A stretch of DNA of 64,000 nt from Brachyhypopomus gauderio (lineage: Eukaryota; Chordata; Actinopteri; Gymnotiformes; Hypopomidae), in NCBI RefSeq assembly GCF_052324685.1, contig NC_135221.1:5385739-5449738 (forward strand), read 5' to 3'. Below, piece after piece: positions 10,690-23,400 of this stretch. The first letter of the stretch is position 1; every line of letters starts with the position of its first letter. Made by a program: the position numbers and the translations under genes. The notes beneath the pieces were generated by a model. The model made no database searches. It saw nothing but the letters and a program-made list of their open reading frames with translations, and was not told the DNA's origin.

Positions 10690-11716
10690 AATATGAGCCT
10701 CTCTGGCCAGCTATAACAGCCTCTATTCTTTTGGCAAAGCGTGCCACAAATTCAGTCAAAAGAGCAGACGAGAGGTTAAACACTGATGTTGGATAAGAAG
10801 GCCTGGTTCACCAATATTCCAGCTCTTCTCAAAGCCATTTAATGGGGTTACCAGAGAAGTTCTTTCACACCAAACCTGTCCAGCCATGTCTTGGACAACT
10901 CCACAAAGGTTTGTGCTATGGGGTGCAGTGATCCTGGACTAGTAAAGGGTCTTCCCCAAACTGTTGCCACAAAGTTAGACATATATAATAATCTCAAATG
11001 CCTTTGTATGCTGTTTTATCAACTCTTCACTGGGACTAAGGGTCCTAGCAGTCATCTCTCCTCTACCACTTTATCTGTGGCACTATTCAGTATGTATGTA
11101 GTGTATTCTTGGTACTAAACAAACTCAGGTTTGTCCATCAGACTGCCAGGTAATGAGTCAGGATTCATCACTCCAGAGAACACGTTTCCACTGTCCCAGT
11201 GGTGGCGATGCACTGCACAGAATTTCAGCTGATGCCTGACCTCAGGTGACCTCAGGTTTGCGTGCAGTTCCATGGCAGCCCAAGAAACGGTTCCCACGCC
11301 GATGCTGCTCCCCAAGGCGGTCAGCGGTGGGTGATGGTACAGACACAAGGTGGTTCTTTAGCTCTTCCTGTTTGAGGACTCACGGTCGGTGAATTTGTGA
11401 GGTCTGCAGCTCGCGGTTGAGATTTTCTTGCTCCTAGACACTATCACAATGATGGCACTTACCACTGACCCAGACAGACGGGGCAGACTTAGAAGAAATT
11501 TCACAAACTGATTTGTGGCAAAGATAGCAATCTACAAAAGTGCCATGTATAAATATTACAAAAAAAATTCAACCTATTTTATTATCCATGTCTATGTATG
11601 CAAATTGCACAGTTATGTGGTTGCTTTCTACCTATTATCAGGGGGTGTGGCTGAATCACCTGAACTCAATAATTTGGGGGGTATTTATATATTTTGGGCC
11701 CATACTGTTTGCTGTG
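10690..11716 (-). mobile_element. Degenerate Tc1/mariner transposon remnant
   Basis: Blocks match the common fish Tc1-like element read in reverse: CCAGCTATAACAGCCTCTA near the start, then TCAGTCAAAAGAGCA, CACTGATGTTGGA, CTTCCCCAAACTGTTGCCA, CATCAGACTGCCAGG and CCTGAACTCAATAATTTG near the end. The transposase would read on the minus strand but is broken by many stops and deletions; the copy is about two thirds of the usual 1.6 kb. Both outer ends are eroded. Confidence 0.75.
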
Positions 11717-14700
11717 GTTGTTCATGCCTGTAATCTACATTTTGAACCTAATCTGCACAAGGATTGTGTGTGCAGGAAAATTATTATAACAATGTCCATT
11801 GTGTCCCTGATGTAACAACGCAGTGTCAAAATACAAAGCACATCAACTTTCTCACCGTTTGGCCAGCAAGCTAACAGCTTACTATTTTTGATAGCTCTGA
11901 TATTTTTTAGTTTGCAATTCCAACGTCAAACCAGAATAACCTCTAAACAGGAGACGATACAAGGGAAGGTTACATTTGCCTTGAAAAAGCCTGTGGCTGT
12001 GACACCATGTCTTTCCCTGATGTGTTAATTCGGTCTCATGGTCAGCAGGGGGCGACATCAAATAGAAAAAGCAGCTTCAAACTAAGCCCTGTTAGCTCCA
12101 GGATTATCACTTCCCCAGTAAACGGCACTCTCACAGACCTCAGCACCGCCGCCGAGCTGAGCCACAAGCTGAAGACGAGCGACTTTGTCAGTTTTCCCTC
12201 TCGCTCTCTTTCCGCCAGGGATAAGCACTCCGTTCCCTCCTTATCTCACATCTCCACTGCAAGGCCTGAATATTTTCTGCGCAAGGCACTGAAGGATTTG
12301 GCTGGAGAAAACAGGCTGTCAGACATGATAGGACATGCCTTTGGATAATAGTTATCCACACCCCCCCCCCCCCCCCCCCACCTCTCTCATCTTCACGCTC
12401 AGGAGTGTCTTTCTGTACTTGCGCCACTAATTCTGACATGGCCATTGTTCATTGTGAGCGACTCAAGCAGGCACATCATGTCCAGCTTTGCTTGAGCTCC
12501 GGTGACTTTCCACAGGGTGTGATCATTCTGATAGGCCATACGAACCAACGGCGGCCTGCATGGTGTATTTCCTCACCAGTCCATGATAATTAAGGGGGGG
12601 GGGGGACTTTAACAAACTGTAAAGGGTGATTGCTGAAATTCCCCTGGTTTCTTTAGGAAACACTGATTGGAGCAGATCCTGTGAGTTGCAGCTCTGTTAA
12701 TGCTGAACGTGGCCCATGCATTCCCGATATAGCCCAAAACATGGAAGGGAATGACTTAAAGAAAACATGGAGGAGGATCCAGCCCTGGAGATGTCATTGC
12801 TTTTGTCATGCTTTATCGGGCTTGGAGATAAACACATTTGAGTTGGCACATCTCAAAAGCAATTTGTTGAGGCAGAGCAGCTGTCAAACACTTTCATCAC
12901 ACGTGCACGCACTTGTACGCGCCCGATCCGTCGAAACACATGCGCTCTTGCAGGCATGCGTACACAAACATCATCGTTTAATTCGGTCTGGATCTGCTTC
13001 TCTGAATCGGCAGTTCAGCGAAAGTCTCTGCATCTCTGACACGCCCTCATGGGTGTGCCACGCTTTGGACAAGAACTTGCAAATCCAAAGAGTTTAAGTA
13101 TGGGAAAGATACCAATGCATACTTTTTCCTTCATTCCTAAATAATGACTAATTTCACCTTAACAGGCTGTAACCAGGAAAGGCTGCCACTGGCAACGGAC
13201 TGTAGCGTTCAGGGATCGTGGCAGGAGATGCCAAACACACCCACATTTGGGAGTCTTGCATACTTTAACCTGCAATTGCAGTCTAGTCAAATAAACACAA
13301 CTGCAGGTATTCAACCTTGTTATTTTGCAGCAGAGTAAAGTGGACCTTATAAATGATTCCTACTTCCTGGCAAGGGAGGTAGGTCTGGTCAACAGAGGAA
13401 AGGAGTCCGTTTTATTTCCTCATTCTGCAGATCAAGTAGATTTTTTTGTTCGACAAGAAATCTTGAATTATAACCTAATCTGCAGTAATATACCTGAGAA
13501 TGTGATATTATTATGTAAAGACAAAACTCTTAATTTTACTATTACAAAATTTTAGTATTTAGCATTACTATAACTGTGTGGTTAGACTGAAGCAGGTGTG
13601 ATTTCTGAATGAAGAACAAAAAATGTTTACCACCTCCATTTTAATGCAGTAATTCACATATTGTTATCATGTGTATAAATGGTAGACTTTGTAGGATTGT
13701 TCATCTGGTAGGTTTTGTCCATCCATTAACAGGCATGTGATAGGTGTGCCTGACTTGGGCCAGTCTCATCAGCTGGGGTATCCAGATGACTGAAGATGTG
13801 GCTTTTGGATTCGGCCTGGCCGGACCCAGCGCAGGAAGACACTCAAGAATGTTGATCTGTCGCGACCCACAACTAAATACCATTTTCCCCTCTTTCATTC
13901 CCCCCCCCCAACCCACTCTTGGGCTTTGAAGTTAACAGAGAAAGGAGTCCGGATTGTAGCAAATTATCCCCAGACTTCAGGAGGTTTTTTTTTTGACATA
14001 AGTCCCGAGAGGCTGGAGAGCCACTTTTCCTGGCGGCCCGGTCGGGAGTGTTTAATCTTGGGCCACGGGAGACAACGGCGCTGACAGACTGGCGGGACAG
14101 CTGGACACACTTCCAGGCAGCAGTGACAGACGAGGTAGGCCCTGCAGAGGTAGGCCCTGCCTCTGTGCTCCCCACATATCGCCACGCAGGTAAATACAGC
14201 ACGCACATCCCCCTGTGCACAGACATGGGGCAACCTGTAAAAAAAAAACCTAGGGGTGCAACTGTGCTCCCTGCTTAGGACCATATATAAGCCTTAAATG
14301 TGACAAAAATGTGACAAAAACACATCATATTGGAATTTAGTTTGCTATGAATTACATACTTTTTTGTCATAATGATGCTTTGCACATATTTTAGCACTAT
14401 CCCTCACTGATCCTTCTCATCATTATGCATGGAGCCTACAACATTATCTGTTATTCTTCCTACCGCATAAGCCATTCACTATAGAAGTGCTGTTGCAAGG
14501 ACATTTAAGAACTGTATCAGAGATAAAAAAAAAAGCTTTAATAGCTGCCCATAGAGGCAAAGTGGTAATTCAAAGTTTCATGTAAGCCAGGGCCCTCTCC
14601 CAGTTCTGTAACCCACACTTAATAGAACCATCTAGTCCCTCCTAGTCCCTGATAGTCAAAACAGAGACTTCTTAACAATAGTTTTGGAGACCCAGCAATG

Positions 14701-15388
14701 TGATGTTCATATACAACTTTGCCACTGTGATTCTGTTGATTCATGCCTCTTAATAGCCTAGAGTGTGATTCCTCTGTATTAATTTTCAGAGTCTATTCTT
14801 ATAAAGCCTTTCATTGACGTGCAGAAATAAAACCTCTTTCATTGTGTTCAATGCTGTTATTTTTATACTACATGGAATTCAGAAACAGCTTTAATAAGAT
14901 ACATGACAGTAAGTAAAAAATGTAAAGTCAAAACTTTGACATATGTACAGGGAACTGATAACACAGTCCAATTAAATTCTTACTTTACACTTTCTACCTG
15001 TCCATCAAAAACTGTACACACACTACAGTATCTTGTATAAACCCTATATAAATATTCAAGTAAAAAAATCAAGAAAATATATTAAAGATATTATTCAGAA
15101 ACTTTTTTTGGAAATATGGGGATGTGGATGGGGATTTCACATATGATGCCTTGAGGAGACATGTTAGGTGAGCATGCATGTTAGGTGAGCATGCATGTAT
15201 GTAGATTTCTCTGGTGTCTGGAGAGGTGGTCCTCACTGGCCTCTTCAGCTTCCCCAGCTGTGGGTGGGCTGTGACCAGACTAGCCTGCAGCCAAACTGGG
15301 CCAAAAACCTCTGCACGCCACTCTTGTAATCCTTAGGATACACTTCAGCTCAATCAAAAGGTTATAGACACCCACCCTCTCCCAACCC

Positions 15389-15390
<2 letters not shown>

Positions 15391-15425
<35 letters not shown>
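15391..15425. repeat. (CT)n microsatellite
   Basis: About 17 CT units in intergenic DNA; no gene nearby. Confidence 0.9.
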
Positions 15426-15429
<4 letters not shown>

Positions 15430-16434
15430 CTCCGGCCTCTTGGAAAATTCAGGAAGAGCTTAACGTGTCAAAGGTTGACACAAACAAAAACTGATAGCAG
15501 TTAAAAATAGTGAGTTATTTTTGTGGCAGCTAAAAATACAATAGTTTTGATCTGTTTTTAAGTGGTCATGTGTGGAGCTCATTAAAGTCATTACTGGCTA
15601 CACTGATTAATAAAGTGAGTGGAGAGAAAATGTAGCCCATGGGCACAAGGTTTGGTTGAACATAGAAAAGAAATGATAAGGTGTAGTTGTATCAGGCCAG
15701 CAGATTTCTGTTCATTCATAGTCAGCTTAATTGTCAATGAAGGTTTGCATGGTATAAATAGACACTATAAAAAATGCACATTATCTCATTTAAAGAAATA
15801 CCAGTAGTGTTACCAACATACCTGACATGGATATGGAGGGACTTTGCAACAAATTAAAAATTTGCTTAATTTAGCAACACCTGGAGTGAAATAGTGTAAT
15901 TATCCACATTTGACTTTATTACTGGAGTAATGCAGCAATCATCTGAGACACACACTCACAAAAAACCTTGCATGAAAACCTTTGGCATGAAACAGGGATT
16001 TCCCAAAGTAGCACATAGCAAATCCATGTCTGAACAACTCACAGAGAAACAGAAAAGTCCAGGTTGGATGTGAGCCAGATCAAGACTTTCATGATATTAT
16101 TGTAATGCACAAGTGTGACCACAAAAAAGAGCTTAAAAGAGTTTGTTAGCAGCAGTTCAGGTGCTGGTTTGAAAGTGACTTGTTGATCATGAATCATGTG
16201 CTTTTGTTGTATCCAGCATGAAAATGACTAGTCACTAGTTCGCTTTACAGCAGTAGTTAGTGGAAAGGCAGCAATATTGGAAAGGAATTCACGTTGATTC
16301 ATGTCACACTGTTGATCAGTCCTTTAGGTGTCATTTTTCAAAAGACAAACGGTTTTGCCTGTTCATTATCCCTCCACTTTTAAAAAATAAAAGTAAATCT
16401 AGTTTGTTTTGTGATTTAAACAAAAACAAAACAA

Positions 16435-16537
<103 letters not shown>

Positions 16538-19500
16538 TTAAACCAAAACAGCTTTCCACACGAACTTGGAACAGCCCCTCAGGGTATTTTCTCACTAAGT
16601 CCCCTTGTGGGCGGAGCTTTAAAAACAGCCACGAGGTCCAACCTACCTTCACTCACCTTCATCTTGGCCTCTGTGTTTATGACACGCACCTTCTAAAGGG
16701 CTACAGAGATCAACGGCCAACACAGGTCGACCAGTGTGGCGGAGACCTCCAGAATGTTCCAGAATGTTCTGAGCACAAAGCCAATGACACAATTCTAAAT
16801 CAACCACTGGGTGGTCCACACCACCTCACCGAGGCCTTAGGATGGGATAGAGACTTAAAAGGGAGAGTGTGGCTGACATGATTGAATGAGTGATTGTTAG
16901 AGTCTGAGTCGAAACATTGGGCCGGGCCTAAGGTGTACGCAGGCGGCTTTGGTCTCCTTTTGAAACGGTTAATTCCAGCTGTTTGTGTGATCCTTCCCTC
17001 TTTGATGTGTGATGTGGAGATGTAACCCAGGAGGCTAGCTTTGCGGGAAGTTTCCAGTGTGCCTGTGTGTCAGTTGCAATGACATCTGTTTTGACATCTT
17101 CACCCAATGCACACAATGTAAAACAGACAAGAATTGACAGATCATGGCAGTCAGCAATGAAAACGTCACCCTAGTACCACTCAAGTGACATCATTTAGCA
17201 CTGAAAAAAAATGTCTGCCTTGACAAAAAAAAACTGCGCGGAATATTATTAACCTGAAACCTTTATATCCAACACAAGAATGTCTATAGACTGTATTACC
17301 TTGGATTAGACAAGATCTGCATTAGACAATGTATTTCATGGCATTGAAACCCAAAAATACCAGAGCATCCAATGTCCTTTGAAGGCTAGCGTGACAGTGT
17401 GTGTGGTTCTTTAGGTCTGTCTCAAACCCTTTGTTCTTCCTTATTTGTTAAACAAGGTGAAAACACAGAGATCCAACCTTTCGATAAAGACAAGGATCAT
17501 CATGGGACATTCAGCCTTGATGAGTGGACCACCAAGCGGAGATCTCCGCAGAGGAAGATCTGTGGAACAGAGGCAAAGCGATATGGGCCTAGCTGCTCGC
17601 GTTAAGATACCAGAGACGGGGCTCCCCTTGGCAGGAGCTAAGAAGCATGAGTGCGTGGTGGCACTTTGTCTGTGTCTGCGAGATGTGGGAGATAGAGGGC
17701 AACGATAAGTGTCATGAAAGAGCCACTGTGGCCTTTCCTCCCTCACTACCACCATGATCCTGATGCAGGAACTTGAAGAACTAAGGAGTTGGCAGGGACC
17801 CAGCCAGGGTTGACAGGCAGGTTCTGGCTGGTGACAGGACAGAGAGACTCTGGCGATTCTGCAGCGGTGTGGCTGATGGGCTTGCATGCTCCAGTGCAAG
17901 GACTACTCTAAGATGGCTGATGTCCCACAGTGGACATGCAAAAGGTCTCCTTTGGCGCATTGGATACTGTCTGGGTCGTCTGAAAAGCTCACTCGCAATA
18001 CATGCGCAACAAACTTAGCAGTGCCAAACAGAGGGGCCATTAGACTGGTTGAAATGACAAATGGCATTTTAGCAACTTTATGCTAATGCAGAACTTTATT
18101 TCTGCGTATGCTTTATCAGTTAGATTACTTCATGGGAGTTTCAGAAGATAAGACGGGAAGCAACTTCCTATCTACACCGCATAACACAACAGTAATACCT
18201 TCTAATGTTACCCAGAACACCAGCCTGTCCCACAAGGCACACTAACCCTGTGTTATCAGGTCTAAATGGCAGCTAACATCAATGTCAAGCTTTAAAAGGG
18301 CCTATTTCCTCTTACCTAGTATGTTACCTATATATACTGAGGCCAATATTATAGCTGTCATCTCCCTGCTTGCTCCTGCCATAAAGGAATCTTTTGTTCT
18401 GGTTGTAACTTAGACATTTTTAAGCTCTCGGGTGCACAGAGTATGCAGGAGACTGGAATGGTATATGTGCTCTTGAACATGATGTAACTGTTTCCTGTTG
18501 ACAGAGCAGGAACCTTCACCAAGTACTTGTTATATATCTGATTCCCTGCGTCAAACATTATTTTATTGACGCCCTTCAGACATTATTCCAACCACACTGT
18601 GCATGAATCAAATATTTTACTAAAAGCACATGAAGAAAATGTTCTTTTCCAGTGTAGACATGTGTGTTGTTCAATGTCATAAACAACAAATTGTAACATA
18701 CTTGACAGCTGACAAAATAAACCTCACAGGGTTCTTGCCCGAAGGCGATGGATTCTGTTGGTTCTTGTGTTCAGTCACCATAGGTGAAGTTCATTGTGGA
18801 TTTCACACTTTTTTTTCCACAGGGGGAGGGAGATGCTTTTGTTTGGCCGTGACAAGGGGAATGCATGGATAAACATCGCTTCAGCTCAGAGAAGAGCTTC
18901 CAATGTACTCTGAACTTTACTTTGATCTGCTCGTTCCTACACCTCTGCCATGAGCTTTAAGAAGGCGACCATATTTGTTACACTCACTTTGTGTATGGTC
19001 CACACCAAATACTGAATCCCTGCAGTGAGTAGCACTACAGAGAAGGTACATTTTGAACATTTTGAGTGCTTACTTTGTCTAACAAAGGTGATGTCAGTTG
19101 TGACGATACATGGTACACATGATGTAACTGCGAAAGCACTGCTGGCCTCAAATGACGACATTGCCTGACATTTCTACCGCCATTTCTACCGCCATTCTGT
19201 CACGGACTGTCACTCTTTTGTCTTAAGACATGTCCACACAGCTGGCTTTCTCCCTGCATAACGTAGTCTTACTACATCCATTCATAAATTCATTTTATCT
19301 CGGTTAGACTTCTACAAATTATTGAATTGGGCCTTTCATACGGAATGAATGTTTACATAATGTCTTTCTAAGTATGCGCATCCAGGAAGCTGTCAGCTTA
19401 AGTTTCTCTAGCTGCCAAAATGTCGAGCTCCCCTTGGCACAATATATGATATTAATCTCATCCTGCATCCAATTTTAGAAATCCAATCTATTTCTTTCTT

Positions 19501-19777
19501 CTTATTCCAATTGTTGACCCTTCTGTCCATCAAGGTTATGAGTTTTTCTTTCTTTTTTCACCACAGGTTTGTAGCTGTGCGAAGCAGTCCAGCACCCTGG
19601 CCGTGGTCTTGTGATGCCTCTTAGATTAGGCTGGCTGCACTCAAAGCTGCACCTTTCATCAACCGCTTCTCCACTCTTATGCAGACCTAATGCAACATTT
19701 CCTCCTGCGTGAAACAACGACCCTCTCCCTGTGCAGTCAGGTCTTTGCAGGCAAAACAAACCTCATTTAATTGCCTG

Positions 19778-19780
<3 letters not shown>

Positions 19781-19862
<82 letters not shown>
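19781..19862. repeat. (TA)n microsatellite
   Basis: About 41 perfect AT units, abutting the left end of a Tc1-like fragment. TA tracts of this length can extrude cruciforms. Confidence 0.95.
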
Positions 19863-19865
<3 letters not shown>

Positions 19866-20395
19866 AATCACATGGCAGCAACTCAATGCATTTAGTCATG
19901 TAGACATGGCCAAGACGATCTGTCCAAACCGAGCATCAGAATGAGGAAGAAAGGTAATTAAAGTGACTTTGAACGTGGCATGGTTTTTGGTGGCAGAGTA
20001 TTTCAGAAACTGCTGATGTACTGGGATTTTCATGCACAACCATCTCTAGGGTTTACAGAGAATGGTCCGAAAAGGAGAAAATATCCAGTGAGTGGCAGTA
20101 ATGTGGGTGCAAATGCCTTGTTGATGCCAGAGGTCAGAGGAGAACAGGCTGGTTCAAGCTGGTAGAACAGCAACAGTAACTCAAATAACCTCGGTTGTTA
20201 AAATTTAGGCATGCAGAAGAGCATCTCTGAATGCACAACATGTCAAACCTTGAGGCAGATGGGCTACGGCAGCAGAAGACCACACCGGGCGCCACTACTG
20301 TCAGCTAAGAACAGGAAACTGAGGCTCTGATGAGTCTCAATTTCTGGTGCGGCATTCTGATGGTTGGGTCAGAAAACATTTAAAAATATGAACAT
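19863..20395 (+). mobile_element. Tc1/mariner transposase gene fragment, deleted
   Basis: Starting TGCCAATCACATGGCAGCAA, it follows a common fish Tc1-like element through CTTTGAACGTGGCATGG (F-E-R-G-M), GGGATTTTCATGCACAACCA, AGAGAATGGTCCGAAAAGGA, AGAAGACCACACCGGG and AACAGGAAACTGAGGCT, then jumps to a block equivalent to D-E-S-x-F. Several internal deletions and frameshifts destroy the frame, and the 3' half is missing. It is a dead N-terminal fragment with the DNA-binding and first catalytic part only. Confidence 0.8.
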
Positions 20396-20429
20396 GAAAC
20401 ATTTGACAATGTGGAAAACTTTCTCTCTC

Positions 20430-20444
20430 TCACACACACACACA

Positions 20445-20486
<42 letters not shown>
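20430..20486. repeat. Compound (CA)n(CT)n microsatellite
   Basis: A short CA run followed by about 20 CT units, just downstream of the Tc1-like fragment. Confidence 0.9.
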
Positions 20487-20489
<3 letters not shown>

Positions 20490-23400
20490 GAAATGCTGGT
20501 GCAGGCATTCTTTACTTTCACATCTGATTTAGAGGAGTGTATCCCAACTGTATGTGTATGGGAAAGGGATTAATAGATTACTAGTAATTTTCCCAAACCT
20601 GATGGCTTTAAGTTAAAACAGAAGTACTAGGATATCTGTAGACAGCAGGTCTATATGTTAACGAGTACTCCATCTATACCTGTCCGCTGAGCAGTTTCCT
20701 TCTAGATTATTACTGTTGGGATTAGTCACCTCTAAAGAGAAACCCTGTTGTAATCGATACAAAGGGTTTTTTTCTAGCATTTCACTGAATTAATTTATTG
20801 TTAAACTTGTCATAACATGATTATTTTTCTATAAATATTTAATTAAATCCATTTCTTTAAAGCCTGGTATTTCATGAACTGACGGGTTTATTATAATTGG
20901 ACATTTTTGGTCAAACTCTGATTTTGGTGTTCTTATTTCATAACCAGTGGGTGTCTTGGTTTGCACCAAGTTTGCACTTTTTGCACTTTTTAAGAAGTGC
21001 AAAATGAATTTCCACCCTTGATGTGAAACCTGGAGACTTTAATGACTGGGCCTTAGCTCAAATTTCTAATTCACTATCACTACAGACATTCTTTCATATG
21101 TCAGATGGCATATATCTTATCACCTGGAGTAGCATCTTGTTGTGGCAGCTTCGGCTGCCTTTGATATCGGAGAGCATAGAGGTTTCACCTAAATAAAGAC
21201 TCCTTTGTACTGCACTGATTAACTTCTGTACATGAGCTTTTTGATAAGATGAAGAAAGCCTTCTTCACGGGACCTGAAATCAACATTTTTTTTTTATTCA
21301 GTTTATTTCTGTTTTGCAAATTCACAATGAAGAGGGTTCCATGAAACACTTCATATGCTAAGCTTTTAGCCTAATCTTTCTGCTTACAAGTAGCAGTGTC
21401 TTTAAAGCATCTTACAGTTGGCTTACAGCACTGTGTATGCTTTCAAACTTGGAATATGATTTTCATAAGGCCTACAAGGCACAGAAATACCATGCTAATA
21501 ATTTGCAGTGCACTAGTAACTGAACAGCAGAATCCACAGGGCCTGGCTCAAAATGTAGCTTGACAAATCAATTCAATCCAAAAACAGTGCTTAAAACTTG
21601 CAACATGTTTGGCTGCAACCGTTATTTATCAGAAGACTCCATGTTTACCAGATGCAAATGTAACACATGCAATCAAGTCTTTGGGTATTTCATTTCAAAT
21701 CAAATCAAAAATCAAATCATTTTTAATCATATCATACATCAAAATCATATCTAATCAATTTGTCACATCACACACAGGAGTATGGTGAGTGAGCAGTTTA
21801 CATCCTTGCCCTTTGTATTCTCGCAGCATTGATTTACAATAAATATACATGTGCTACTAAACCATGTACATATCCAAGGAAAGTAAAATATATGTATAGA
21901 TCTACTAAATATTTGTCACAAGTACTGTGCACATTTGCATTGTAGTGTGCTATATATGAGACAACACTGAATGAGTGGCAGTACAGCACAGCATATTATT
22001 GTCCAAGCTATTTTACATGACAATGCATACAAAGCACAGAGCAACTGAGGGTTTATGGTCCAGTGCAGCTCACTGAACCAAAGCTGCATTAACTACATTC
22101 AGTCACATGATCTTTGTTTCATTTCACAATTGCAAGGTGCTAAAATACCCAGCAATGAAATTAATCTCATAGTGCACCTTCTTATGGGCTGGGCGGAGTA
22201 TAATTTAATGTTCATATTGCATCTTAAATTGTCCAAGTGACAGGGCTGACTGTTCTGAACCTGCATCAGATTAAAAACCTACGTAGTACTTAGGAAAAAA
22301 CACTCTTTTGAAAATCTGTGGGTACGTATTTGATCTTGTGCCATTTGAATTTGTCATTGTTAAACTCTGTAAGGATGTGTGTTGGCCTGGGGCAGTGTTC
22401 TTAGAAGTGGAATTGCATGAAAGGGAAATCGTGTCAAATTTATTTTGATGCTGGTTTGTCATAAACCGATGGCCTGGTTTGTCATTTCCAAATTATATGG
22501 AAATGCACACAGCTAAGCTCTTCATAGTTGCATAACTATTAATACTTTTAAATAATACCTCTTTTGGTCATGTGTCCATGAAAGTAAACACCACCATATT
22601 AAAATCACTTCTTCTGATCCCCCCTTCGTAACCGTGATCCGTAATCTGTGATTACATCTGAGACCATCCGGTTTGGACCGTTGTTTTCCAGTGGCGTAAG
22701 CAGATTTTGTCAAACATAGAGGCCAGTTTTGCGCAGTGGCTCCCTCTGAAGCAAACCTTCCCTAACGTACATGATCAGGACAATGGAGCTCCTTGCCAGG
22801 GGATTTCCTGTCCTCAGAAGCTTCCCAAATTACTATGGAGGCGGTTTAGTGTTGTGCTTGTTTGAAGCTGCTCACAACAGGTATGGTTTTCAATTCTGGA
22901 GGTCACATCTGCCACAGATGAGATGTGCAGGCCAGTCTGGCAGTGAATATTACCTCGCGTGTACTTTCAGATCTTTTGGGCAGAGGTGAAGACTGTGACA
23001 TGCTAACCGATGCTCTGAAACGTGTTTAGGGTCGGATGACTGTACCTCACTTTCATCCATCCTGTTATGTGACTGGCAGAGGCACCCATTTAGGAACATA
23101 TGGGAAGTTTGGCAGCTGACATAATATTGCAGTGTACTTTTTTACAGTTTGAACAAATGGACAAAAGCCTTCAATGTATAGAGTTAAGTTCGCCAAAAGA
23201 CAACAGGCAGTGTGTAGTGTGCTTTAAATGATTCTGTAATTGTGTAAACGTTTAAGAATCACATATGTGCTGATTCCCTGTTACTTCTCTGTTACCTTAT
23301 CAAGCTTGCCTTCCTTGAGTTAAAATAACCCATCCCTATAACTAAACTAACACTGCTCGTTTTAAGGTCTGCAACATGTAGCGGCCATCTTGCAAGGTTG

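Noticed and set aside
13864-14284. Overlapping frames of 76-117 codons near 14 kb
   Set aside because: Three mutually overlapping frames on both strands with no family signal.
17441-17899. 152-codon minus-strand frame
   Set aside because: No recognisable domain, unusual composition, no splice context; looks like chance in GC-richer DNA.
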